Position numbers and translations under genes: made by a program
Part shown: one piece after another, positions 1-5,839 of the stretch
Numbering within the stretch: position 1 is the stretch's first letter
How the letters are laid out: each line of letters starts with the position of its first letter
The notes under the pieces: generated by a model
What the model was told of the DNA's origin: nothing
The model's input: the letters and a program-made list of their open reading frames with translations, nothing else
Database searches by the model: none
DNA from: JBJSXF01 sp046086225
GTDB taxonomy: Bacteria > Actinomycetota > Acidimicrobiia > IMCC26256 > PALSA-610
Assembly: GCA_046086225.1 (NCBI GenBank)
Contig: JBJSXF010000095.1
Coordinates: 1 to 9,000 of the forward strand
Length of the DNA: 9,000 nucleotides
Direction of reading: 5' to 3'

Positions 1-141
1 CGGACCGACCTCCGGCGTCGGCAGCACCCGCACTACCGACCCCGGCCCGGATTGACCCGGGTTGCCGCCGCCGTCGTGATCCTGGGCGTGCTCGCCGCCG
101 CGGCCCACACCTGGACGATCGCCACGGAGCTCGCCCGGTGA
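1..141 (+). CDS. C-terminal fragment of a membrane protein (5' end outside window)
   Basis: This reading frame is open from the left edge and ends at TGA 139-141, giving 46 visible residues. It begins with a very basic, Arg/His/Pro-rich stretch (about residues 1-20). A hydrophobic segment follows, roughly residues 21-41 (Val/Ala/Ile/Leu-rich), which reads as a terminal membrane helix, and the protein ends in ELAR. The stop codon overlaps the GTG start of the next gene (GTGA, positions 138-141), an arrangement typical of translationally coupled genes in one operon. The helix and the overlap are seen directly; that the two proteins work together is inferred. Too little is visible to name a family. 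A chance open frame is possible, but the exact overlap and the well-formed helix argue for a real gene. Confidence 0.6.
   Translation, partial: RTDLRRRQHPHYRPRPGLTRVAAAVVILGVLAAAAHTWTIATELAR
126..129 (+). promoter_or_regulatory. Ribosome binding site deciding the GTG start of the VWA gene
   Basis: GGAG lies 8 nt before GTG 138-140 and inside the end of the upstream coding sequence. It supports the GTG start, which places the signal peptide right at the N terminus, and fits translational coupling with the upstream gene. Confidence 0.6.
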
Positions 142-2669
142 CCCGACGCTGCCCGAGCCGCGGTGCCGTCGGGCTCATCGCCTCACTGGTCGCCGCGTTC
201 GTCGGCGCCGGGGTGGCCCCGGCGGCGAGTGCGGTGGAAACCGCGGCGAGCAACTCGGCGTTCGAGGCCATCGGCGGCTGCTTCGCGGCCCGCAAACAAG
301 TCCTGGTCGTGCTCGTGATGGACGAGTCGGCCAGCCTCGGAGATGCTGCGACCGATCGTCCCGGAACCGACCCCGATGCCCGCCGGGTGACCGCGGCCCA
401 GGTCGCAGTCGACGGCATCGCCAATCTCGCCGCCCAGGGCACGCGGGTCGAGGTGCTCCTCACCGGGTTCGCCGAACGGCTCACGACCTACGGAGGCTGG
501 CGGCGGCTCGCTCCGTCGACCCGAGGTGCCATCGGTCGTGAGCTCGAAGGCTTCCGCACCCGCAACTCGGGAATCGACACCGACTTCTATAACGCGATGG
601 ACGGCGTCCGCCTCGCCCTCGCCCGACGCACCGCCGATCTCGCGGCCGGAGATCCGTGCCGGCTCGTGCTGCTCTTCACCGACGGCCGCTTCGACATCGA
701 CTCCGATGTCCCCAAGCCCTACGCCTCAGCCGATCTCTCCAAGTCGGCCAAGGCCGACCTGGGAGTCGCTGCGCTCTGCTCACCCGGCGGGCCCATGCAG
801 CAACTGCGCGACGACGGCGCCCGCACGATCACCCTCGCCCTCTCCGATCCGGCGGCCGGTGCGGGCAAGGCCGATCCCGCCTTCCTCCGCCGCTTGGCCA
901 CCGGCGACTGTGCGATGCCGAGCCCGCAGTACGGCGCCGCGTTCGACGCCACCGACGCCGCGGGGCTCGTCGGCCAGTTCGACGCGATCGCCACCCGCTT
1001 GCGGGGCGGCACGCCCGTCGGCTCCGACTGTCGGACCGCGCAGCGCATCGCCGTGCCCGCCGCCATCTCCGGGATCCACGTGTTCGCCGACGGCGGCGAT
1101 CCGGCCGCCGACCTCATGGTCACTCCACCCCGAGGCGACGCGATCCGGCTCGACCCCAGCGACGATGACCGCATCCGGATCGCCGGTGCCGACGTGCGGG
1201 TGACGACCACCGGCGACCGCTTCGTGACCTTCGACGCCACCGCCGACGGCGACACCGATTCCGACCGGTGGGCCGGCACCTGGACGTTCGCCATGGACCC
1301 CGCCGGGGGCCGAGCCCGGTGCCAGGTCTCAGTCTTCGAGACCTGGCGTCCCCAGCCGCGTGAGGTCACCCTCCAACGCGGCATTGCGGCCGAGGTCCGG
1401 ATCGACCTGGTCGGGCCCGACGGCGACCGGGTGCCCGGCGATGTGCTCCCGGCCGGCGCGACGGTCGTCGCCACCGTCGCCGACTCCTCGCCCGCCGCCG
1501 AACCCCGGCCGGTGCCGGTCCGCCGGGACGACGACCACTGGATCGCGACCGTCGACCTGCCCGGCACCTTCCCCGGTCAGACCGCGGTTCTCGCCGCCAC
1601 GCTGCGCCTCCCGCTCGCGGGCACGGTCGTGACCTCGTCGCCGGGCGTCGCCTCGCTCACCGTGCGCCAGTCGGGGTTCCCCGCGCTCAGCCCCGATCGA
1701 CTGCGCCTGAGCACGGTCTCGGGCACCGGTTCGGCCCGAGGCACCCTCACCATCGACGGCGACGCCGCCTACCCGGGAAAGGTGTGCGTGCTCCGCGTCA
1801 CCTTCGCCGGGGCAACCCCGATCGCGGCCGATGAGCTACGCCCCGGCACCCGAGCGGGCACGTGTGTACCGGTCGCGGCCGACGGTCGGGCCCGGCTCGG
1901 TATCTCGGTCGATGTCGGCGCCGAGGGGAACGGTCGGGTCAACGGACAGCTCGTGCTCCGGGTCACCGGCGTGAACGGCCGCACCCTCGACACCAGCGTG
2001 CCCTTCGCCTTCTCGGTGTTGCCCCCGGTCGACGCCGGCGCCCGCAACCTGCTGTTCGTGGTGCTGCTCCTCGCCGGCATCGCCGCACCGCTGCTGCTCC
2101 TCCTCGCGCTCGCCCGGCGGGACGCCGCGTTCGTGCATCCACCGGGTCTGCGGGCCGCCCGGTTGCGGGTCCGGGTCTACGCCGACGGCGGACTCCGCCG
2201 GCTCACCAGCTCCGGCGAGGCCCCGCCGCTCGATTTCGCCGAGCACGATTTCGTCGATGCGGGCCTCGAGCCCGGCCGCGCCCACCGCTTCAACTGGGCC
2301 GAGCTCGGATTCCGGGCCGTGTGGTCGTGGAACCCCTTCGCCGAGCCCTACGGCGTCGTGACCGCGGCCGGACGCTTCGTCACCGCGAGCGAGGGCACCG
2401 TGGCCGGGGCCGGTCCCGAGACCGACGGGCGGGTGCCGCTGACCCTGCCCGGCACCTGGATCTTCGAGCTCGATCCCGGCGACATCGTGGAGGGCGACCG
2501 GCGGGCGGTCGACGGCACCGTCACCGTCTTCATCGCCGCCGGGGCGCCGTTCGCCGAGCAGGCCCCCCGGGTGATGCGCTCGTTCACCGGGTTCTTCGCC
2601 GAACTCGCCGCGGCCATCCACCGTCGGCACCTCGCGGCCGAGCCGACCACAGTGTCACCGGCCCGCTGA
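138..2669 (+). CDS. Membrane-anchored VWA-domain protein with signal peptide and cytoplasmic tail
   Basis: This 843-residue protein starts with a signal peptide: basic n-region, hydrophobic core at about residues 11-28, and A-S-A at 30-32 before a likely cleavage site. A VWA domain follows (about 53-290) with a full MIDAS signature: DESAS at 62-66 (D62, S64, S66), T148 in GIDTD, and D182 in LLFTDG. Several cysteines outside the signal peptide (C48, C174, C213, C258, C298, C395) could form disulfides. Residues about 300-625 look like beta-rich, Ig-like regions, including an acidic D-x-D-x-D-x-D loop at 370-376. A strong hydrophobic helix spans about 637-659 and is followed by Arg-Arg, so the last ~183 residues should be cytoplasmic. 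VWA domains with an intact MIDAS bind Mg2+ and mediate protein-protein contacts. The partner and process are unknown here. It is not a PilY1-type pilus tip protein: no beta-propeller was recognised, and it has an internal anchor and a cytoplasmic tail. The domain call is firm; the biological role is open. Confidence 0.88.
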   Translation: MTRRCPSRGAVGLIASLVAAFVGAGVAPAASAVETAASNSAFEAIGGCFAARKQVLVVLVMDESASLGDAATDRPGTDPDARRVTAAQVAVDGIANLAAQGTRVEVLLTGFAERLTTYGGWRRLAPSTRGAIGRELEGFRTRNSGIDTDFYNAMDGVRLALARRTADLAAGDPCRLVLLFTDGRFDIDSDVPKPYASADLSKSAKADLGVAALCSPGGPMQQLRDDGARTITLALSDPAAGAGKADPAFLRRLATGDCAMPSPQYGAAFDATDAAGLVGQFDAIATRLRGGTPVGSDCRTAQRIAVPAAISGIHVFADGGDPAADLMVTPPRGDAIRLDPSDDDRIRIAGADVRVTTTGDRFVTFDATADGDTDSDRWAGTWTFAMDPAGGRARCQVSVFETWRPQPREVTLQRGIAAEVRIDLVGPDGDRVPGDVLPAGATVVATVADSSPAAEPRPVPVRRDDDHWIATVDLPGTFPGQTAVLAATLRLPLAGTVVTSSPGVASLTVRQSGFPALSPDRLRLSTVSGTGSARGTLTIDGDAAYPGKVCVLRVTFAGATPIAADELRPGTRAGTCVPVAADGRARLGISVDVGAEGNGRVNGQLVLRVTGVNGRTLDTSVPFAFSVLPPVDAGARNLLFVVLLLAGIAAPLLLLLALARRDAAFVHPPGLRAARLRVRVYADGGLRRLTSSGEAPPLDFAEHDFVDAGLEPGRAHRFNWAELGFRAVWSWNPFAEPYGVVTAAGRFVTASEGTVAGAGPETDGRVPLTLPGTWIFELDPGDIVEGDRRAVDGTVTVFIAAGAPFAEQAPRVMRSFTGFFAELAAAIHRRHLAAEPTTVSPAR

Positions 2670-2671
2670 AC

Positions 2672-2699
2672 AGCCGGATCGGCCCGGCCGGGATCGGCT
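2672..2699. terminator. Possible bidirectional terminator hairpin between convergent genes
   Basis: AGCC-g-GATC at 2672-2680 can pair with GATCGGCT at 2692-2699, leaving one bulged G and an 11-nt GC-rich loop. It begins 3 nt after the VWA stop and ends 27 nt from the pilT stop on the other strand, the expected site for a shared terminator. There is no T-tract on either side. An alternative pairing, GCCGGAT 2673-2679 with ATCCGGC 2701-2707, is also possible. Confidence 0.35.
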
Positions 2700-2726
2700 C
2701 ATCCGGCCCCGGTCGCGGCGATGCGG

Positions 2727-3839
2727 TCAGCCCGCGGCGACGGCCTCGGGTGCGGGGGCCAGCACCGGGGCCGGGCGGTTGATCTCCTTCTCGAACATCG
2801 AGCGGGCGCAGGCCTCCTCGTAGGAGATCGTGCCCGCTGCGATGAGCTCGTTGAGCGAGTTCTCGAGCGTCGTCATGCCGTCGGCCTTCGAGCTCATCAC
2901 GACGTTGCGGAGCTGATGGGTCTTGCCGTCGCGGATGAGGTTGCGGACCGCGTTGTTGGCAAGGAGCAACTCGTAGGCCGCCACGAGGCCGCCGTCGACC
3001 TTGGGAACGAGCCGCTGGGCCACCACCGCCACGATCGACGCGGCCAGCTGCACCTTGATCTGAGTCTGCCGCTCGGGCGGGAAGACATCGGAGATCCGGT
3101 CGAGGGCTTGGGCCGCGTCGTTGGTGTGCAGCGTGGCGAACACGAGGTGCCCGGTCTCGGCCAGCGTGAGCGCGAATTGGATCGTGGCCGGATCGCGCAT
3201 CTCGCCCACGAGGATGACATCGGGGTCTTCCCGCAGCGCCGACCGCAGGGCCGCGTCGAAGGAGGCGGTATCGGTGCCGACCTCGCGCTGGTTCACCGCC
3301 GCCACCTTGTGATTGTGCACGTACTCGATCGGATCCTCGACGGTGAGGATGTGTACCGGCCGGCGCTCGTTGATGAACTCGAGCATCGAGGCGATCGTGG
3401 TCGACTTCCCCGAGCCGGTCGGTCCGGTGACGAGCACGAAACCCTGGGGCAGCTCGCACACCCCGGCCAAAGCCGGCGGGAGGCCCAGCTCCTCGGGCGT
3501 CGGGATGGCCTGCGGGATGACCCGGAGCGAAAGCGCGAGCACACCCTGGCTCACGAAGACATTGCCCCGGAACCGATGACTCGTCCCGAACGAGAACGAG
3601 AAGTCGATCTCGTTCGTGCCCTGCAACTCCTGACGGAGCCGCTCGGGGAGCATGCCGAGGATCAGCGAGCTGACCTGCTCGTCGGTGAGCGCCGCCTCGC
3701 CCGCGATCGGCACGAGACGACCGTCGATGCGCATACGCGGCGGCGATCCCTCGGTGAGCAGCAGATCGGTGGCCGCCTGGGTGACCAGCGCCCGCAGGTA
3801 GCGCTCGATCGGCTTGGGGTCGATCTCCTCGAGCCTCAT
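2727..3839 (-). CDS. pilT: Type IV pilus retraction ATPase PilT
   Basis: This 370-residue hexameric-type secretion ATPase should sit on the cytoplasmic side of the pilus base and power pilus retraction. Visible motifs are Walker A GPTGSGKST at 139-147, an Asp box at 164-173 (LTVEDPIEY), Walker B at 205-216 (DPDVILVGEMRD, catalytic E213), and a His box at 230-238 (H230, H238). The PilT hallmark AIRNLIR is present near the C terminus as AVRNLIR (297-303), which separates it from extension ATPases; the N-terminal MshEN region and the tetracysteine zinc site of PilB are absent. The N-terminal PAS-like region (about 1-110) carries TDLLL where many PilT proteins have SDLHL. The length is slightly above the usual ~345 residues because of a Pro/Ala-rich tail after about 354. 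The ATG start has an AGAGGA site 8 nt upstream. It is the last gene of the minus-strand pilus group, 121 nt after the pilin and behind two hairpins. Confidence 0.96.
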   Translation of the reverse strand: MRLEEIDPKPIERYLRALVTQAATDLLLTEGSPPRMRIDGRLVPIAGEAALTDEQVSSLILGMLPERLRQELQGTNEIDFSFSFGTSHRFRGNVFVSQGVLALSLRVIPQAIPTPEELGLPPALAGVCELPQGFVLVTGPTGSGKSTTIASMLEFINERRPVHILTVEDPIEYVHNHKVAAVNQREVGTDTASFDAALRSALREDPDVILVGEMRDPATIQFALTLAETGHLVFATLHTNDAAQALDRISDVFPPERQTQIKVQLAASIVAVVAQRLVPKVDGGLVAAYELLLANNAVRNLIRDGKTHQLRNVVMSSKADGMTTLENSLNELIAAGTISYEEACARSMFEKEINRPAPVLAPAPEAVAAG

Positions 3840-3847
3840 CGCCCGGT

Positions 3848-3853
3848 TCCTCT
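3848..3853 (-). promoter_or_regulatory. Ribosome binding site of pilT
   Basis: On the minus strand AGAGGA precedes the ATG at 3837-3839 by 8 nt, a good Shine-Dalgarno match and spacing. It supports the chosen start. Confidence 0.7.
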
Positions 3854-3881
3854 CATCCGTTCCTCGGTCTGTGCTGTCGTC

Positions 3882-3900
3882 CCGGGGCTTCCGACCCCGG
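3882..3900 (-). repeat. Hairpin in the pilT leader
   Basis: CCGGGG at 3882-3887 pairs with CCCCGG at 3895-3900 across a 7-nt loop. It lies between the stronger pilin-pilT hairpin and the pilT ribosome binding site, so it would be in the pilT leader if pilT is read through from the pilin. A part in termination or RNA stability is inferred. Confidence 0.4.
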
Positions 3901-3908
3901 ACGCGTCA

Positions 3909-3934
3909 GGGGGAGGGTACAGCGACCCTCCCCC
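3909..3934 (-). terminator. Strong perfect hairpin after the pilin gene (terminator or attenuator)
   Basis: The arms GGGGGAGGGT (3909-3918) and ACCCTCCCCC (3925-3934) are perfectly complementary over 10 bp, with a 6-nt loop. On the minus strand the hairpin starts 26 nt after the pilin stop codon. No T-tract follows, as is common for terminator-like hairpins in high-GC actinobacteria. It probably ends or attenuates the abundant pilin transcript, or protects its 3' end, so that less message reaches pilT. Confidence 0.6.
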
Positions 3935-3960
3935 GGACGACACTCACCGGGCGTTCGGCG

Positions 3961-4359
3961 TCAGTTGGCGCAGGTCCCGCCCGTGTAGTTTCCCGACGTC
4001 TGGTACCTGTACCCAGCTTGGATGCTCGGGCTGTCGGCCGTCATCGGCTGGGAGATGAGTCGCAGCGCCTGGTCGGTCGGGTACAGCGACGAGTTCAGCG
4101 TGGTGACGGTCGCCGCGGCAGTACCGTTCGCAGCCACCTCCGGGTACTGGCCGTCACGAGCGTTGACCGACTCAAGCGCCGTGGCGATGATGCTCACCTC
4201 GGTCTCGCACGAACTCTTCTTGCCCCGGTCCGTGATTCCGGCCGCTGCGAACACGACGACCGCAGCCAGGATGCCGAGGACGACGATCACGACGAGGAGT
4301 TCGATGAGGGTGAAGCCCTCGTCCCGACGACTCCGGATTTCCTTCATGGCCTTGTGCAC
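3961..4359 (-). CDS. pilA: Type IV prepilin (major pilin candidate)
   Basis: This 132-residue prepilin has a 15-residue basic leader ending in Asp-Glu-Gly, then the class III signature FTLIELLVVIVVLGILAAVV. Prepilin peptidase would cut between G15 and F16. The mature protein (117 residues) starts with Phe, which is normally N-methylated, and has the conserved Glu at mature position 5 (E20) needed for assembly. The hydrophobic N-terminal helix continues to about residue 43. The globular part is short and holds two cysteines, one just after the helix (SSC) and one three residues from the C terminus (TCAN), which could close a disulfide loop. The frame extends upstream to 4413, but GTG 4357-4359 is preferred because AGGAG lies exactly 8 nt upstream; ATG 4345-4347, giving an 11-residue leader, is the alternative. 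As the only pilin between pilC and pilT it is the likely main fibre subunit, though a minor-pilin role cannot be excluded. Confidence 0.9.
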   Translation of the reverse strand: MHKAMKEIRSRRDEGFTLIELLVVIVVLGILAAVVVFAAAGITDRGKKSSCETEVSIIATALESVNARDGQYPEVAANGTAAATVTTLNSSLYPTDQALRLISQPMTADSPSIQAGYRYQTSGNYTGGTCAN

Positions 4360-4367
4360 TGATGTGG

Positions 4368-4372
4368 CTCCT
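4368..4372 (-). promoter_or_regulatory. Ribosome binding site deciding the pilin start
   Basis: AGGAG on the minus strand is 8 nt from GTG 4357-4359 but 20 nt from the in-frame ATG 4345-4347. The spacing favours GTG and a 15-residue leader peptide. Confidence 0.65.
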
Positions 4373-4382
4373 TGCTCAACGT

Positions 4383-4396
4383 GCAGCGTTCGCTGC
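4383..4396 (-). repeat. Perfect dyad in the pilin leader
   Basis: GCAGCG and CGCTGC are inverted repeats separated by only TT (14 bp in all). In RNA this gives a 5-bp stem with a tetraloop ending 10 nt before the pilin ribosome binding site. It could influence translation or be a protein-binding dyad; chance is also possible in such GC-rich DNA. Confidence 0.35.
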
Positions 4397-4561
4397 GCTC
4401 TGCCGGCTCGCAACGGTCTGCTGCCGAACTGCTCTCCCAGGACTTCCGGCGCACCATACCCCGATCCCGGTGCGTACCCACGCGCACCGCGGGCCCCGTT
4501 CGTCTGCCCCTCTCGCCCGCTTCCACCTGCTGTCCGAGACCCTCGCGTCGCGCGCCCGCGC

Positions 4562-4585
4562 CCGGTAGACCGAACGGCCTACCCG
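4562..4585 (-). terminator. Imperfect hairpin just after pilC
   Basis: GGTAG at 4564-4568 pairs with CTACC at 4579-4583; two further inner C-G pairs (4570-4571 with 4576-4577) flank one mismatch and close a GAAC tetraloop. On the minus strand it begins 14 nt after the pilC stop. No T-tract follows, so it is at best a weak terminator or processing site. Confidence 0.35.
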
Positions 4586-4599
4586 CGCCACCTCCGGGC

Positions 4600-5817
4600 T
4601 CAGATGCCCTGCACCGACGGGGCGTTGTAGATGCCGTACATGGCCTGCACGAGGGCCACGGCCACGAAGCCCACGAGGACTCCCATGAAGAGGATGACGG
4701 CCGGCTCGAAGAGCGTGGTGAGGCGCTTCAAGCGGTAGTCGAGCTCGCGGGCGTAGAAGTTGGCGGCGTTCTCGAGCTGCTGCTCGAGCGTGCCGGTGTC
4801 TTCACCCACCCGCATCATCTGCACGGCCGCACTGGGAAACAGCCCGGTGTCCTCGACCGGAGCGGCCAATCCCTCACCCTCGAGCATCCGCTCCTGAGCC
4901 GCCTGGAGACCGTCATCGTAGACCGTGTTGTTGGCTCCCCGCATCGCCGCCGTCATGGCGTCCGGAAGCGGCACCGCGGCGGCCGACATGGCCCCGAGGA
5001 TCCGGCAGAGCCGCTCCACCACCGCGTACTGCACGATGTCGCGCACGAGGGGGAGGCGCAGCATCATCCGGTCACGGGCCCGCCGTCCCTTCTCGCCCTT
5101 CCAGAACCAGAGAATGAGGCCGATGAACAGGCCGATGACGATCGGGTAGATCCACCAGTTGGTCTTCGAGAAGTCGGCGAAGCTGATGAGGATGCGAGTC
5201 GAGAGCGGGAGTTGGGCATCGAGGCTGTCGAAGAAGTCGGCGAACTTGGGCAGGACGTACGCAGTGAGGATCACCACGACGACGACTGCAAGGGCGAGCA
5301 CCACCATCGGGTAGGTGAGCGCCGACTTGATCTTCGATCGGGTCTCGAAGTCGCGCTCCATGTACTCGGAGAGCTGTTCCAGTGAATCGTCGAGCCGCCC
5401 GGTGAGCTCGGCCGACCGCACGATCCCGAGGTAGTAGGGCGGCAGCACGTCGGCGTGCGGCTCCAGCGCCTCGGAGAAGGGCACCCCCGAGGCGATCTCC
5501 TCCCGCATCGTCTGGATGATCTCCCGCCAGCGCTTGCTGCCGGTGCTGTCGGCAATCGCGTCGAGCCCGTCCGCGATCGGGATGCCCGCCCGCACGAAGG
5601 CTCCGAGCTGACGCGAGAAGTGCATGATCTCGGTCGGCGGGACCCGCTCACTCGTGAGCTCGATCTCCGAGAACTTCTTGCGGGCCTTGGCCAGCTCGGT
5701 GACCTCGAGGTTGCGCCGCAGGAGCATGCCCCGAGCCGCGGCCTCGCTGATCGACTCGACCTCACCCTTGACTTCGTCGCCGCCCTCGGCGAGGGCTGTG
5801 TACTTGTAACGGGGCAT
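4600..5817 (-). CDS. pilC: Type IV pilus inner-membrane platform protein PilC
   Basis: This 405-residue GspF/PilC-family protein is the integral membrane platform on which the PilB and PilT hexamers act. It opens with the family-typical MPRYKYTALAEGG. Two T2SSF repeats are visible, about residues 65-190 (FSRQLGAFVRAGIP, then TGRLDDSLEQLSEYME) and 266-390 (ERLCRILGAMSAAAVPLPDAM, then VGEDTGTLEQQLENAA). Each carries the recurring small-residue/Thr-Gly motif. Likely membrane helices are about 168-190, 221-239 and 369-393, the usual three. The open frame extends upstream to 5961 inside pilB, but ATG 5815-5817 is chosen because it gives the normal N terminus and has GAGGGA just upstream (5821-5826). 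It lies 22 nt after the pilB stop, so the two are almost certainly co-transcribed. Length is normal for the family. Confidence 0.96.
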   Translation of the reverse strand: MPRYKYTALAEGGDEVKGEVESISEAAARGMLLRRNLEVTELAKARKKFSEIELTSERVPPTEIMHFSRQLGAFVRAGIPIADGLDAIADSTGSKRWREIIQTMREEIASGVPFSEALEPHADVLPPYYLGIVRSAELTGRLDDSLEQLSEYMERDFETRSKIKSALTYPMVVLALAVVVVVILTAYVLPKFADFFDSLDAQLPLSTRILISFADFSKTNWWIYPIVIGLFIGLILWFWKGEKGRRARDRMMLRLPLVRDIVQYAVVERLCRILGAMSAAAVPLPDAMTAAMRGANNTVYDDGLQAAQERMLEGEGLAAPVEDTGLFPSAAVQMMRVGEDTGTLEQQLENAANFYARELDYRLKRLTTLFEPAVILFMGVLVGFVAVALVQAMYGIYNAPSVQGI

Positions 5818-5839
5818 CGTTCCCTCGGTCTGGTCCCGG

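Larger units (their letters stand above)
4360..4599 (-). promoter_or_regulatory. pilC-pilin intergenic region, likely pilin leader and possible own promoter
   Basis: These 240 bp between pilC and the pilin contain no convincing gene; the short open frames here are Arg-rich and have no recognisable features. The length contrasts with the 22-nt pilB-pilC gap and suggests a separate promoter or long leader for the pilin. On the minus strand a TATGGT at 4454-4459 could serve as a -10 box, about 95 nt before the start codon, but no good -35 was found. The region holds two dyads, listed separately. Confidence 0.35.

Noticed and set aside
138..2669. VWA protein as a PilY1-type pilus tip adhesin, suggested by the nearby pilus genes
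   Set aside because: No beta-propeller region is visible, the protein has an internal membrane anchor and a cytoplasmic tail, and it is transcribed convergently with, not within, the pilus operon.
2721..4058. A 445-codon plus-strand open frame antisense to pilT and the pilin end
   Set aside because: It spans pilT, the intergenic hairpins and part of the pilin gene on the opposite strand, and shows no domain or signal; it is a compositional shadow.
4376..4591. Small 71-codon minus-strand gene in the pilC-pilin gap
   Set aside because: The product is Arg/Ala-rich without a recognisable feature, and the frame overlaps the likely pilin leader and its dyads.
4372..5385. A 337-codon plus-strand open frame antisense to pilC
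   Set aside because: It is His/Asp/Glu/Arg-rich, has no membrane or catalytic features, and overlaps a well-supported pilC.
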